In this document: piece by piece, positions 32,487 to 46,573 of the stretch
Layout: each line of letters opens with the position of its first letter
Position numbering within the stretch: position 1 is the stretch's first letter
From: Chrysemys picta bellii
Lineage: Eukaryota > Chordata > Testudines > Emydidae
Assembly: GCF_011386835.1 (NCBI RefSeq)
Contig: NC_088796.1
Location: 88,519,468 to 88,583,467 of the forward strand
DNA: 64,000 nt
Direction: 5' to 3'
Translations under genes and position numbers: made by a program
Notes under the pieces: generated by a model
The model's database searches: none
The model's input: only the letters and a program-made list of their open reading frames with translations
Told to the model about the DNA's origin: nothing

Positions 32487-35080
32487 AATCATAAACTCAA
32501 CCATATACATATTCTTCAGTATTCCATTTCAATAAGAAGAATTATGTCTTAGTTCCTTATTTTACTAGGATACTTGTACTGAATGCAAGCATTATGATAA
32601 TACAATCAGGATAAGGCTGTAGAATCTGGACTGAATACCTGACATTACTTCACTCGCCTTCTCCCTCTAATATCCTGGGACCCCATGGCTACAACACTGC
32701 ATGGAATACTTAATGTCACTCATCTAAGGACCTCCAGATGGCAGTGTAATACTTCTCTATCACACCGATTAAACGTAATTGAGTTGCGGGCAGTAACACT
32801 GCAAACCTAGTTGCTTAGTATGTATGATCCTGTGTACAACTATTGCACTCTAGCACTTTCTGAAGCTTTTCTGTATCTTACAGTATTTCAGAGGGCATCA
32901 CTTAGCTGTCTAAACATCTGATTTTTGTAATATCTAGACTCCCTAGAACTGCAGATTCAAACCCTGGGAGAGTCAGTATAATATTATTCATCCATATTAT
33001 TTAGCTAGATATTTTGAGTACTCCATAGTTTAATGTGTGGGCTTTTATTGGATAAAATCTTAATATATGAGGTCCTGTCTGCTTAATATGGACACTAATG
33101 ATTGTATGACATTTTTTGGAAATGGCTGTTCCAATGTCTATTGCCACATTTTCGCCTCCCTTGACTGTCAGTGTGCTTTGTATCAGTAGTCCATTTAACT
33201 ATTGCCTTTCACCCCAGAGGCAGGTGTGTTTCAGTGGTAAAGCAGTGGGTATATGGGGACAAAATCTATAGCTTTCACTTACTGGGTAGATCTTGATCTA
33301 CCATAAGACTAGTCCCATTGAAGTCATTGAGACCACTTACATGGATAAGGAATACACAAAGGAGTAAGTGTTGCAGAATTAGACCCATAGTTTGGAAACA
33401 CTTTGGGATCCTTTGGCATGAAAGGAGTTATATAATCACAAATGCAAAATGTTTATTAATTATTATTATTTTATTATTAATATTTAACCAACTCAAATGC
33501 AGCACCTGACTTTTAGAAAGGTCCTGCTTTCTATTCAGTTTCACATTTGTTATTGTTTATTTAATTAATATTTTGCACCAAGATGTTCGGCATTGAATAA
33601 GACAAATGGATAAAGACAACTCCTGCCACGGCAACCTAAAGTCTAAAACTCTGACTAGTGGAGGCACAAGGACATTCTGATTTACACAAAGTAACACAGT
33701 GAACCAGTGACACAGCTGGAATTTGAGCCCAAAAATCCTTTGCTCTAAACCATTAGCCCACAGAACCTCCTGTTGTAGCAATCATGGGTTCCACACAATG
33801 CAAGAAACACTTTTAGAGCTTCAAAGAGATGTGATAGGGACTTTTATTACTAAAGTAGGCGTGATTGAAAGGCTATTGTCTTGCTGAAATGTAAATCAAA
33901 TTATACCAGGTGTTACTAATATATATTTAATTGACCTAGCCCCGACACTGTGATAACTGACTGCACGGCGATCTTTGTTCTATTATGTTCTAACTTCCTC
34001 TTCCTCTCAGCCACAACAAAATGATAGATTCTTGTTTCATATGCATCTCAGTCAAGGATATAAAGTTCCTCTGATCAGTAATGCATCCTGTCCAAGCCAT
34101 CAGAGGTCCAATATCATCTTGTTAGGATATGTCACTCTTTGGTTCTCACGGGCTTTTCCTTTGGTTTCACAACCCAACAGCATCAGGATAAGCGTTACAA
34201 TTTAGCTGAATGCAGAACAAAATAAATAGGCAGTGTGGCAAGTGCTAGTCATAAATATGGACCTGGTCCAGAGCTCACTCAAGTCAGTGACATCTATTGA
34301 TTTCACTATGCTTTGGATCAGGCCCTGGGCAGCTAGGAATTGTGAAACTTAAGCAACATTTGTAACCAGTTTCTTTGTTTTATTAATAATTTCAGGTACA
34401 TTATTAGAATTTAAATTGATGAATACATTCATTAAACACCGCAACCTTCCTGATGGAAAAAAGGTGGTATTTTTTAGTTCTTTTGTAATTATATTGTATT
34501 TCATTCCTTTCCAAATAGGTTTATTTTTCATTGCTTTTGTTTTCCTTTTTGGTTGTGTGCAGAAAGAAAGTTGGCAAAATTTGCCCACTCACACTGAATA
34601 TATTATTTGGGTAAGGATTAGAACAAATAGGAACCTTGGTGAAAGCTGTCCAAGCTATATATAGTTCTTCCACAATGAAGAAGCTGATTCACCTCCAAAG
34701 CAGGGATTTTTTTGGCTAGCAAACCTTGCATATTGCTTTGCTCAGATGGGCTTATAGGACAGGAAGAATCATGTAAATTTTGTTATGCTATCAAGGGATG
34801 ATGAGCTAGTTGGGATAAAATAGGAAACGACTTGAAGCTTCATCCAGAATTTGAATGAATCGAGAACCACATTTTTTTTTGGTTACCTCCTCACTTCCCC
34901 TGCCATTTTCTCACACCTCTGATCTTCTTGGAAGTGAAAGCTAAAGAGCCAAAATATTATCGAATGTTCTCACAGTATTTCCATGGGCTTTAGCTCCATT
35001 TTTGTCTCAGTGGATGTGTATAAATTTCCTCTCAGATGATGTTTCCAATTAAGGGGCTTCAATAATTTTTAGGGAGAGGT
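32487..35080. other. Unassigned AT-rich DNA
   Basis: No gene was found. Near 33290-33345 there is tcccattgaagtcattgaga, a decayed centre of the palindromic repeat family, and 34260-34325 has similar wording. A TTA/TAT-rich tract lies near 33453-33485. About 33560-33775 has faint MIR-like wording. Confidence 0.4.
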
Positions 35081-35084
35081 TCTA

Positions 35085-35345
35085 TTATTATTAGTTGTCT
35101 CATACTAGGACCTAAAGGCCCAATGTGCTAAGCACTGTATGTATGCATAGTAAGAGACAAACCCTGCCCCAAAGAACTTGCAGTCAAAATAGGCAAGACA
35201 TACACAGGATGGCAGAAAGGAAATAGCCCCATTGAGGCACAGAGAGATAAAGTGACTTGCCCAAGGTCATACAGGAAGTCTATGGAAAATATAGGAATTG
35301 AACATAGGTCTCTTGATTCCCATGCTGTGCCTTAACCTTAAGACC
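35085..35345 (-). repeat. MIR-like SINE
   Basis: The plus strand contains gaggcacagagagataaagtg, acttgcccaaggtcatacag and gaattgaacataggtctc, which is the reverse complement of a MIR/CORE-SINE core. Diverged. Confidence 0.55.
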
Positions 35346-38079
35346 ATCTGTCATCTCAATATGTCTGTTTCCCAAACTAAATTGCTATTTGTTTCTATTT
35401 TTCTTTTCTCTGTATCTCTCTCCCCTAATCTCTCCTCTGGTTTTATTTGTCTCAGCTCCTTTTGTCTGTTCTCAGCTCTACCTCCTCATTTTTTCCCTCT
35501 CCTTTCTTTCCCCCATGCCCAAGTGCCATCTCCCTCTTACCTCCCTTTCTTTGTGTGTCCTCTGCCTTGTCCAATGAGTTGTGGTCTTTGTGCTCAGCCA
35601 GCCTGCTGTCAGTTTTACCTGCTCGGCTGGCCAGTGTGGGTTTACAAAAGAGCCTGCTGCATATTACTATAAAAACCAGAACAATGATCTTTGTCTAAAA
35701 GACTGGATGCTGGGGAAGTTTTGAAAACGGAGATGTTTCTGGTTTTCAGGGACATCTGGCTATGGCAAGTGCTCCCAAACATCATTGTTTCTTTCCTTGT
35801 ACATTCTCTATTTCCTCTTTCCAATGTTCCTCTTCTTTTTACTCTGTGAGTATTACCGGCCCTCTATTCCCTATTGGTGTCTTCTCCGATGCAGGTATTA
35901 GGATGGCCTTTCTGTGACAACACTGGGGAGGATGTTGGTCCAAGCTGCTCTCTGCCCTCTGATAACCAGCAGCACAATGATTCTCTCTCTTCCTGCAGGA
36001 TGAGGTAGTGGAGGAGAATGAAGTCATCTCCTTCCTGGAAGGAGGAAGAGAGTGTCACACTCTATATGGTAACTCCCCCTGATTAAGGGCTAGATTCTAC
36101 CTTGTCCTCGCCTGCCAGTGAGGACTGAGAGGGAACAGCATAGGGCACCTTCCCTACCCTTTCACAACACACATAAGGACCAGGAAGAGCAGTCTTTCAG
36201 GGGATTGGACAGACAGCTCTCTGTCAGCTCCAACAAGGGATGCACAGTACCTCTAAAAGGGAGAGTGCATGGGGCCATTGCTCCAACACTCCCCTATGTT
36301 GACTGGCCTTGTAGCAGGGACATAGCAACGCTGCAAAGAGATGTAGCAGCAGGCATGCTGCTCCTGTGTGTCTGGGACCTCCCGAGGCAAGATATCTCCC
36401 AGTGTTCCCCACTAAAGATGTATTGCTTTACACTGCCCCATGTGTAGCTGTGGGCCTAAGAGGCACAACTGAGCCCCAGATTTGGAACTAGCCTTTTGTA
36501 TAAATAAATGACACACCAGCTGCAGGTTTGCATAACACACATTTTATTCAGTGTTTTTCTGCAGGGATACAAACGTATACTACTGCCATTCCTTATTGTT
36601 AAGATACACAGTCAAGGTGGGCTAGTCCTTTTATGGGTATCCACACAGTATGTCAGTACACAACACCACACTCCTTTCATGTGGAATTGCCGCTTGGACT
36701 TACAGTAGTAGGAGAGTGGGAAGCAGGACTTGCTGTTCACATCCCATAGAGTTCCCGCAGGCTAAGTACGGAAGCCCCCAGTCAAAACTCAGTCCAGCCA
36801 GCTGGCTGCCAGGCAGAAGTGTCCTACTTGGGAGACAGTCAATCAGCAGGGAAAAATTTAAAGCTGCTCACTTCCCGCAGTTTCATATCCAACTTTAAGC
36901 CCTGATTTCTGGCCTAACCAGATACAGGAAATCTTGGTAGGAAGCCTGTTCTTTCTAGTCCTGTTTTGCAGACACAAGAAGTTCAGTAAAGGGTTGAAAC
37001 AAGCATTTGAAATTCTGTGTTTTTCTTCAGACCTTCATGTGAATTATGTATGTGAATTGAGTGGAGAATAGCCCACACATGTGAACTGAGTGACCCAAAT
37101 TATAGTCTCAGTTATACTGGTGTAAATCTGGAGTACTCCATTAACTTCAAGTGTCTCTGGATTTACTCTAGCAAAACTGAGAGTTGGATGCAACCCATTT
37201 GCTCTAATTTAATAATGTGAAGTATGGTTGCTTATTCACATTTTTCCTTTAACTTCAGCACCGTTGATCTAGACTTGGCAAGCAGCCTTTTACTGAGTTC
37301 TCTTTCCTGCAGAGCGGGCTAATATTGCAAAGCAATCACGCTCCATAGATCCACAGAGTGGTGCTACTAGCATATTCTGGATGTGTCACAGTAGGATGCA
37401 GATGTTTCTTCAGTCTGTTTAACTTAGCTGAACTATTGTCCAGGTGGCACTGTGACTAAGGACAGCACTTTAAAAAAACCAAAACCAAAACCATTTAACA
37501 CAAGCTTCTTTTCTACCCACTCAGTGCCTCTGAACAATAAGGGCTCATTTGTGGTTGTGTGTTTATGTATCTGTGCTTGGTTTTCTGTGTATCAAGATAG
37601 GTTTGTCAACTGAACTGGTTGTTTTGGTGTTGCTGTTTTTACATAAATTTTAGTGTTCCTAAATTGGGACAGAGATCTCCTGGAGACTGATGGCCTCTCT
37701 TTGGCCACTGAGCAGAAACAGCATGGGCAATAGCAGGTCAAGCTTCCTCAGCCCCACGCTGTCTTGTCATATACAATACAGTATTTTAAGCCTAACCCTT
37801 TAGGGACAAAAAAGTAGTTAGTTTCTGTGCCCAGAAATCCTTGACCTTCCTGCTGATACTGCCAAAAAGGGATTGACAAATGCAATGGTAATGTTTGTGG
37901 TGTGTATCAGAGAAGGAAAAAATCTCCCTTTCATAATTACCCTCTGAAAAATAGCTTCTCAATTTTGCCCAGTTTTAAAGCGTAGTCCAGTTTTAAAGGG
38001 ATGGATTCTCCTTTACACTGAGCCATTTTACAAGTTACATTTACTCCCACTTTAAGGACTCTTTATAGAGCCTAAATAG
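35346..38079. other. Unassigned DNA
   Basis: No gene is supported. The 124-codon frame at 35298-35672 is a pyrimidine-rich run of Leu/Ser/Phe and starts inside the MIR-like repeat. About 36490-36900 may be an old LTR-type repeat, but I cannot place it. Confidence 0.35.
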
Positions 38080-38400
38080 TTCCTCTTCATTCATAGATTT
38101 GTTGACTGTTATCATACCCTTGAGCATTACTTAGCCAGCTATAGGTTGCAAAAGTCAAGCTCGTTTAAACTTCCCTAATAAGTCAGTCCCTTCTGGCTCC
38201 AGTTGCTCTTCTCTGAACTCTCTCTGATTAGCCAACTCTGGCTCTTTGAGTGACATGCCAGGATGAGGAAAATAACTTGTATTCCCCCAAACATGGGTTA
38301 CTGGAGCATTCTAAAATAGGGTGATCAAATCTCGATCATGAACGTGTAAGGCAGGATTCCAGACAGGATGGACTAGAGGTTTCAGCTGGTATGATCAATC
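38080..38400 (-). repeat. Possible old CR1 fragment
   Basis: Words such as ccctaataagtcagtccctt and ttgctcttctctgaactctc resemble the minus strand of CR1 3' regions. Strongly decayed. Confidence 0.35.
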
Positions 38401-39164
38401 CTATATGTAATTTCATGAGACTCCTGAATCATTCTTTCCTAGTATTCCAACCATTGCTCTTCTAACACCCCTAGGTTTATAATGGTTAACAAACTGAAAT
38501 AAAAAACTATAAAATATAAACTGAAGTGACTGTGCAATGTGGAAATGTATTTCATGTAGGAATATTGCCTGTGATAATGAATATACCTGGATGATAGGTT
38601 TGTAATTCTAATTACCTTATTGTCCTCTAATGCTTCTACACACAGTGCAAAAAGAAGTCAGCATACTTGTTCCGAAAGAGAATAGATTGTGCTCATTATA
38701 GAAATCAAGAATAAATACTTCAGAGATAGCGTTCCCTGCTATACAGATGATGTAGAAACACCTTCGGTTACCTCTGCACGAGAGCAAGTTATAGGTTAAA
38801 AATGCCCAAGGCACAACTAAAAATCTGACGAAGAGAATAGAGAACACTGCCAGTGGAATTTCTTGTTAATGTATAAGATGGATCTTGTGATTTCTGACTC
38901 TGTATTTGGCACATCTAGCATGTACCTCTCTAAATACTCTAGCTTTGTCATTTTCTCTTTCTCTATTTTAACTTGTTTTTAATATTCACTCTTTTCTCCA
39001 ATTCATGGCTATTTTATATGTTTTGAAAAGTAATTTCACAGGTTTCACTAAATTATACATATCACAAATTACACCAACTGTAAAATGTAATATGTATACA
39101 TTAAAAAAACAAGACATTTCAGAGTTGTTATTTTGAACAGCAGTTTTTGTTGTCTGTTTCATAG

Positions 39165-40580
39165 ATTAATAGATTTCAAGGCCAGAAGGGATCATTGTGA
39201 TCCTCTAGTCTGACCTCCGGCACAACAGAGGCCATAGAACTTCCCCAATTCCTGTTTGAACTAGAGCGTATCTGTTAGAAAAATATCTAATCTTGATTTT
39301 AAAATGTCCAGTGATGGTGACTCCTCTACAGCCTTTGGTAAGTTGTTCCACTGATTAACTATCCTCACTATTAAAGATTTGTGCCTTATTTGGAATCTGA
39401 ATTTGTCTAGCATCAGCTTCCAGCCACTGGATTCTGTTATACTTTTGTCTGCTAGATTGAAGAGACCATGATCAAATATTTATTCCCCATGTAGGTGCTT
39501 ATAGACTATAATCAAGTCACCCCTTAACCTTCTCTTTGTTAAGCTAAATAGATTGAGTTCCTTGAGTTTACCCCTATAAGGCATGTTTTCTAATCCTTTA
39601 ATCATTCTCTTCTCTAACCCCTCTCCACTTTATCAACATACTTCTTGAATTGTGGACACCAGAACTGGACACAATATTTCAGTAGCAGTAGCATTAGTGC
39701 CAAGTAGAGGGGCAAAATCTGCACCTACGTGAGATTTACCGATTTATGCATCCAAGGATCACATCAGCCCTTTTAGCCACAATGTTACACTGGGAGCTCA
39801 TGTTGAGCTGATTACTCACCATGACCCTCAAATCTTTTTCAGAGTCACTGCTTCCTAGGATGGAGGCCCCCATCTTATAAGTAATGCCTACATTCTTTGT
39901 TCCTACATGGACTCTGACATTTATTGTTTGCTTTCACTGAGTTTGACAAGCGATTCTGATCGCTCCGGATAAGTGACCTGTCCTCTTAATTATTTACCAT
40001 TCCCCCAATTTTTGTGTCATCTGTGACCTTTATCTGTGATGATTTTATGTTTTCTTCCAGGTCATTTATAAAAATGTTAAATAGTGTTGGGCCAAGAACC
40101 GATTCCTGTCGGATCCCACTAGAAACGACCTCTCGATGATGATTCTCCCTTTACAATCACATTTTGAGACCTATCAGCTGGATTTAAATCCATTTAAGAT
40201 GTGATGTTAATTTTGTATTGTTCTAGTTTTTTAATCAAAATGGTACATGATACCAAGGCAAATGCCTTACAGAAGTCTAAATATATTACATCAACATTAT
40301 TTCCTTCATGAACCAAACTTGTAATCTCATCAAAAAAAGATATCCAGTTAGTTTGATAGGATTTATTTTCCATAAACACATGTTGATTAGCACTAATTAT
40401 ATTACCTTTCTTTAATTGTTTATTAATGGAGTCTCGTATCAGCAGCTCCACTGTCTTGCCAACGATTGATGTCAGGCTGACAGGCCTATAATTACCTGGT
40501 TCATCCCGTTTTCCCTTTATAAATATTGACACAACATTAGCTGAATTATAGGTGCACAACATTAGTTTCATTGTAGGTGG
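39165..40580 (-). pseudogene. CR1 LINE fragment with RT remnant
   Basis: The 3' end at 39165 reads (plus strand) agatttcaaggccagaaggg and ttgtgatcctctagtctgacc. The upstream part keeps a 125-codon minus-strand frame (40571-40194) with [19 protein letters not shown] and DVIYLDFCKAFALV, the CR1 RT fingers and palm start. Between them the coding region has many stops. The same subfamily occurs at 54575-56460. Inactive. Confidence 0.82.
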
Positions 40581-42240
40581 AGCTGAGCGTGCTGCCTATA
40601 ATTAAGCTTGCCTGACACTTTTCATTATAAGACCCTGTTTTCAGTTTCTTATAACTTTGCCAAAGTTTAACTCTTTGGGCTGAAATTTTCCATGCTGAGC
40701 ATCTGCCTCAGGTTGATTTTTTTTTCCATTTCATGTTTAAGCTAATAGTCTAGCCATTTCTGAGAATGAATTTAGAGAAAAATAAGGTTTTTTTAACCAT
40801 GTTAAAAACATTCTTACTACCATTTTGTTGAGAAGATAGAGTGTCCGCATGCTTGGGCTCAAGGGTTTATAATCTGGCAAGACAATTGCCTTCGTGTCTG
40901 GGATGTGGTTTTCCTGACCCCATGAAAATTTGCCCAAATTTAGCTAAGTTATAAGATTCTGAGACATCTCAATTTGAATATTGACTTGTTAGAGTTTGGC
41001 AGCTAAATTCTTTGAAGAGTCTGTCTGTACTGAGCATTGTCTATTCCTAACAGCTTTTATGTGTTGACTGGACTACACATGCACCACTCCCCCACAGCAA
41101 TTGAGAATGCTCCATCCGTGGATGGCAGAGGCTAAGCAGAATTTTCTTTGCAATTGCTCCTGTTGGTTCTTGGGCCACTGTAGTGCAAAGCACCAGAACT
41201 GAGAGCTGGGAGACTGTCTCTCAGTGCTCCTTCTGCTAGAGGCCAGAATGATCTATAACCATTACAGTACACTCCTCTCCAGAACCTGGAGTTGATCTTA
41301 GAAATCTTGAGTCTCTACATTCCTCTGCTGTCAGTAAATAGCTGTGAATCCTATTGGCAAAGTGTGTCTTTCACCCCCCTCTAGTGGCTGGTCCACACAG
41401 AAGTTCACAACCTACTGTGGCTACCAGTTATTCATTTAGTTCAAGTGGCAAAAGTCTGTGCTGTAGATCTGAAAGTCTGAACCCTGCTGATGACCCAAGT
41501 TGGGGGGTCAATATGGCTCCACATGACTGAATTTCTGTTTTCTCAGTTTGTGGCAAAAATAGTCTGTGATCATGTAATGAAAGATGGTGTCATAATGCCT
41601 ATGAACTGAACATGCACTGGAAGCCTTAATTCTTGCATTTCCTTGCCTTTGAGTGCTGGACTTTGCAATTTTAACAATGTCCTTTTAACATAGGTGTTTG
41701 GATGGAATAGGTCATAGGCCTCATATGAAGAAAAAACACAAATAGGAGAAAAATCACATGCACCCAGTGGCATAAATCAACCAGGCCTCAGAGCTTCCTG
41801 CTCAGGGGTTAAAATATAGTTCCTGCCTGTGATTTTTCTTTGATTGCTTGTATATTTTTCTTTCAGTTCTGGTTTACTTGAGGTACTTAAAAGTGAACTG
41901 CAAAGGTTTTGCTGTAAGTTAATTACTTATAAGATTCCAAGTGCAAAAAAGTATATGGCTGTTGTTTAAGTGCCAAGAGGGAGCTCGGCACTGAAAAAGA
42001 TACAGACACATGGGACCAACTTCTCTGCTGGCACCACTCTATTAACTTCAGAGACTAAGTCAGACAATAAGTCAAATATATCCACCTTTTTTTCTCTTCC
42101 TGCTTGCCTTTTCTAAATGGAATTTGGCATTGCTATGAAGCTCTGAAACATACCGGGGTTAGCCCTGCACAGTGGAGGTGAGGAGTGCTGTGTGTAAATG
42201 TGCAAGGTAAAAAGTGAGGAACAGGATGGAGAGTTCTATG
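40581..42240. other. Mostly unassigned DNA
   Basis: Apart from a tRNA-like SINE fragment at about 41370-41520, nothing is recognised. Frames are all under 70 codons. Confidence 0.35.
41370..41520 (+). repeat. Possible tRNA-derived SINE fragment
   Basis: tagttcaagtggcaaaagtc (A-box-like) followed by gatctgaaagtctgaaccctg (B-box-like) at proper spacing suggests a tRNA-derived SINE head. The upstream part is uncertain. Confidence 0.4.
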
Positions 42241-42249
42241 GAAATGGTA

Positions 42250-42300
42250 ATTATTTATTATTAATTATTAATTATTAATTATTATTATTATTATTATTAG
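42250..42300. repeat. (TTA)n/(TAAT)n microsatellite
   Basis: A run of tta and ttaatta units about 50 bases long. Confidence 0.85.
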
Positions 42301-42596
42301 GGTCACCCCTAGGCCAAATGTCATGGATTACATTATGTGCAGGATTTTAACTAAGGCACACAGCACTGGAAAAAGACCTAATTCTGGCCTTTTAAAAATG
42401 CTCTTACCTTCCAATCCCTAATTCTCAGAGTATCTTTGAATCCATTCAGCAATTAGGTTTTGTGATTAGTGAACTGCTACATTTATATTTGTGCCATTAC
42501 AATGGCCTAAGTTAGAGAGAATCTGCATCTATGCACTGGGGTTCATGACTTAGAACTCAGCATCTCCTTTCTGGGGGAAAAGGACCCCAGGGTCTC

Positions 42597-42621
42597 ACTC
42601 TCTCTCTCTCTCTCTCTCTCA
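42597..42621. repeat. (CT)n microsatellite
   Basis: About 12 CT units in a row. Confidence 0.85.
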
Positions 42622-45150
42622 GGTTTCTCTGAGGCCCCTGTCACTGTGGCATATGAGTGTGATAGGTACATTTCTTTCGGAAACAGGATCCCAGGGAGTT
42701 TTAGACTGTGCCCACGAAGACAAACCTTCCTGGGAAGGACGGGAGCAGAAATCAGTCAAGTAAATAGTTTATCGATTTATCACAATTTGTTATATTCTCT
42801 TTGAGTACATTATCTGGTTAAATATCAACACATTTGTTTTGTAACTGAGTCTACATGTTCAGTGACCTTCTGTCAGGAAACAGGCAATCTAGATTATGGT
42901 CAGCACTGATCAGATAAAGAGAACTTGACTTGTTATGTGTCAGGCTAGAATCAGCTTTGATACTGCAGGGCAATGTATACTGCACATCCCGGTGTCCCTC
43001 TGGACCCTCTGTGCTCTGGGCATGGGGAGTTAACCACATGGAAAGGCAGGTGGTACTGCTATCACCAGCCCTTCCGCAAAGTTTCCTTTTGGGACGAGGA
43101 AGCAGGTTTGAGTTTCAAAGGGAGCTCCATAGGCACCTGTTAGTGGAGGATGAGGGATACACTAATTTAAGAGATCTTCTGATCATACCCCTGTCCAGGT
43201 CAGTGTCATTTGCTCTTGGCATAGGGAGAATTGGATCCTGCCCCAAGGAACTTACAGATATCAGATATCATTCTGACCCATAATGCTTTGGGTAACCTGA
43301 CTATGGACTCATCCCACATAGATGCAGGATTTCTTTTTAGAAGAATATATGAGGAAACACTTCTTGGTTAAAACTGATAGGCTTTGTGGAAGAATTGGGT
43401 TTTGAGGATGTATACCTGGCATTCTGGTAGGGAAGGGAGTTCAATGCATGAGGAGTGGCATAGGAAAAGGGACTAAGACAAGAGCAGGAGAAGTGCTCTG
43501 AAGGGCACTTGGGGTGAAGGGCTTGGTATAGTGAAGGGAGAAGAATGAATGCAGAGCGAAGATGCAATCAGCAGCAGGGTTGTGTAGAGTTTTGTGTAGT
43601 GTAAATAAGTATGTTCTTCTGGTCCCTGGACTCTCACCACCTCATTGCCAGGATTTGTGTGTGGGCTCTTTCAGTGTTTGTCAGTTGCTATACTTCATTA
43701 ATGACTCTTAAGGGACTAACATTAACACCTGTTTGTGCTTATTTCCTTGCTCCGTTTGGTCTCCCAGCTGGTACAATTACAATATACCCAGTGTGTTGTG
43801 TGTTTGTCAGTAATGAATTCTCTGCCAATTAAATACCATTTATATTGCTTAGATTTGGCTAGCATTTCATAGCCCTGCAGAATATATGTTCTAAATCAAA
43901 ATCAGTCAGATCTTAAATCCTCAAGGTTACCAGTAAAGCATTAAAACCACTGAAAACCTGAGTATTTGTCCTTTGGCTTAAAGTTTATTTTGTAATACTA
44001 GCAGGTAGAGTGTAAGACAAATTGCATCTTAAACAAAATCTGAAGGAAAGTTTAAGGATGAATCTGGTAGGTCCAGTGCATAGGAGAGAATGTCCTCAAG
44101 TGAGACAGAGAGTTTTATTTTATGATAAAGGGAAAATGAATAATCAAGGTCATAGTTATTGAAGCATAGGTGGCTATTGACTGATGGACAAAAAAAACAA
44201 ACTTAAATAAGATTAATTAAGAATAACATTTGGGTCTTTATTCTATATGCATATTTGGAACAGACAACCTTACCCAACATGGAAGCTAGAAGCACTGTTT
44301 TATGTATTAGCTTAGTTGCCATTTCAGTACATCTCAGTCCCACTTTGAGAAATAACCCTTAATATTCCTGGCCTAAAATACAGCATCATTTAGCCATAGG
44401 GAAAGGTGTGGCCTATGAGTCTGCACACAAGCCTGGCATACAAGAACTCTTGATTTCTAATCCACCTTCAGAAATGAATTCCCACTATGGCCTTGGGCAG
44501 ATATTCTAGAGAGGTATTAAAAGGATTATTTAGTTTATATTTGTGGAGCACTTTGAAAATGCAGCCATTAATGGCCAGTGTCTTGTTTTGTGTTTGTTTG
44601 TCTTGTGCAAGTTCAACTCTAAGATTTCAAGGGCAGGTAACGTGTCTTATTCTATGTTTGTGAAGCACCATGTAAATTTATGGTACTATGTAAATGATTT
44701 TTAGTGAGACTAACAAAACAAAAAGCACTGTATTAGTGACAATATTATGACAAATTTGTCATTGCAGATAGAAAAGTTACTGACATTCATGTTTGGGAAT
44801 TTCTAGTCCAACAGCCAAAGGCCTAAAAGATGAGCTAAAAGAATACCTCTTGTAATTCAGACAGCAGTTGCACTTCACAATCTGTTATTACTTCAGTTGC
44901 TATACTCTGGATAGCAAAAGTCAAGAAAGTATAACCAAATGGACATGCAATCACATGCTTTCAGTTCAGATGATGTTTGGGATTCAGCCTCTGACTAACA
45001 GTGGATTGATGACAGAAATGATGTCTGGTGAAGCATTTATCCCACACAGGCAAAAATCCAAAATTGAAATCTTACTGGACTAAATCAAACTCCAAGCAAA
45101 GAGAAGACATCCTGGAGTCATGAATATACTGTATGCCTACACCAAGACTC
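42622..45150. other. Unassigned DNA
   Basis: No gene is supported. The 117-codon frame at 42930 has no recognisable domain. About 44460-44570 has MIR-like wording (atggccttgggcagat, ttgtggagcactttgaaaat). Confidence 0.35.
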
Positions 45151-45174
45151 TTAACTGTGTGTGTGTGTGTGTGT

Positions 45175-46420
45175 CACAGTGCCTTCAGGATGTGATCCAC
45201 TTGTTAGTTGAACAACCCAGACTATTTAAGGGACACATTCTGGGTCCTATTTACTCAGGCATAAGGGGTTCATATCCTCACTTAATGCTGCATAAACTGA
45301 CTCTTAAATTGTCCCACCAAACCTGTAACCATGCCTTATTGGGTCATAACTGAGAATGGCAAATTCAGGATGAACTGCTGAGAAATAGGGCAAACACAAC
45401 CCAAAACTGGTGGTTATTCTTTTATAAGATATACCAAACCAGCCACAAAATTAAACTCCTGTTTCACCACATTGGCTAACAAGAAAATATAAAGGCAGTT
45501 TCCTCAGGCATTCCAGTTCTTATATCACCACCAAAGACACTGGATTCAGAGATGAGTGGTTCTCTACAACCAATCTCATCAAATAATAGGTTCTTCTGAT
45601 CCCAAAGAATCAGCCACACACCCGGGTCAATATATAACTTAGATCTTACCCAAAAATCATGCTGGTGCCAATCCTTTAGTATCTAAAATCTAAAGGTTTA
45701 TTCGTAAAAAGAAAGAAAGAAAGGTGAGAGTTAAAATTGGTTAAAGGAATCAATTACATACAGTAATGGCAAAGTTCTTGGTTTAGGCTTGTAGCAGTGA
45801 TGGAATAAAGTGCTGACTTAAGTCAAGTCTCTGGAGTACATCCATAGCTTGGATGGGTCATTCAGTCCATTGTTCAGAGCTTCAGTTTGAGGCAAAGTTC
45901 CTCCAGAGGTAAGAAGCAGGATTGAAGAAAAAACGGAGGTGTTTCCAGGGCCTTTTATAGCTTTTGCCATGTGGAGGGCATCCCATTGTTCTTACTGTGG
46001 AAAATTACAGCAACAAGATGGAGTTTGGAGTCACATGGACAAGTCCCATGTCCATGTATTTTGCCTAGTCACAGCAGGACATTCCGTTAAGTGTAGATGG
46101 GCGTCTCCCATGGTCCATTGTCAGTTAAATGTTCTTTCGATGGGGCACTCAATTTGAATAGTCCCTCCAAGATGTGCTGGCTAATTACTTTGTGGGCGGT
46201 ACCCCAGGAGCAAACATTTGAAATCCAAGTACAGAGCCAATACTCAGAACTTCACATACAAAAATGATACATGCATACAGATAGCATAATCATAACCAGA
46301 AAATCATAACCTTTTCATAGACACCTCACTTAACAACCTTTGTACAATATTTGCTGCAAATATATAACAGTGGTTGCAACAATGATCTATATGGTCCTAT
46401 TTTAATCAGATTACATCACA
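45175..46420 (-). repeat. LTR-like repeat, possible solo ERV LTR
   Basis: On the minus strand the stretch starts TGTGATGTAATC, has a TATA-like CTATAAAAGG near 45955 and a poly(A) signal GAATAAACC near 45700, in the order expected of an LTR. The plus strand also carries aaagaaagaaagaaagg near 45711. There is no coding domain. The 3' limit is uncertain; a 55-bp direct repeat spans its neighbourhood (see 45270 and 46423). Confidence 0.5.
45270..45324 (+). repeat. 55-bp direct repeat, copy 1
   Basis: It starts tcatatcctcacttaatg and matches 46423-46477 at all but 3 positions by eye. It lies inside or at the 3' edge of the LTR-like repeat. Confidence 0.85.
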
Positions 46421-46422
46421 GC

Positions 46423-46477
46423 TCATATCCTCACTTAATGCTGCATAAACTGACTCGTAAGCTGTCCCACCAAACCT
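46423..46477 (+). repeat. 55-bp direct repeat, copy 2
   Basis: It starts tcatatcctcacttaatg, begins 2 bp beyond the presumed 5' end of the LTR-like repeat, and repeats 45270-45324. It is far too long for a target duplication. Confidence 0.85.
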
Positions 46478-46573
46478 AAGGAAGACTCAATCTGATAAGG
46501 AAAGGGGTCTGAGAGTAACTGGGGTTAAATGCAAGGCAATCTGTGAGGTTAGAAAAAAAGCATATTTTAGTGG

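Noticed and set aside
35298..35672. 124-codon frame rich in Leu, Ser, Phe and Pro that could suggest membrane segments
   Set aside because: The sequence is a pyrimidine-rich tract, the start is inside a MIR-like repeat, and overlapping frames look the same.
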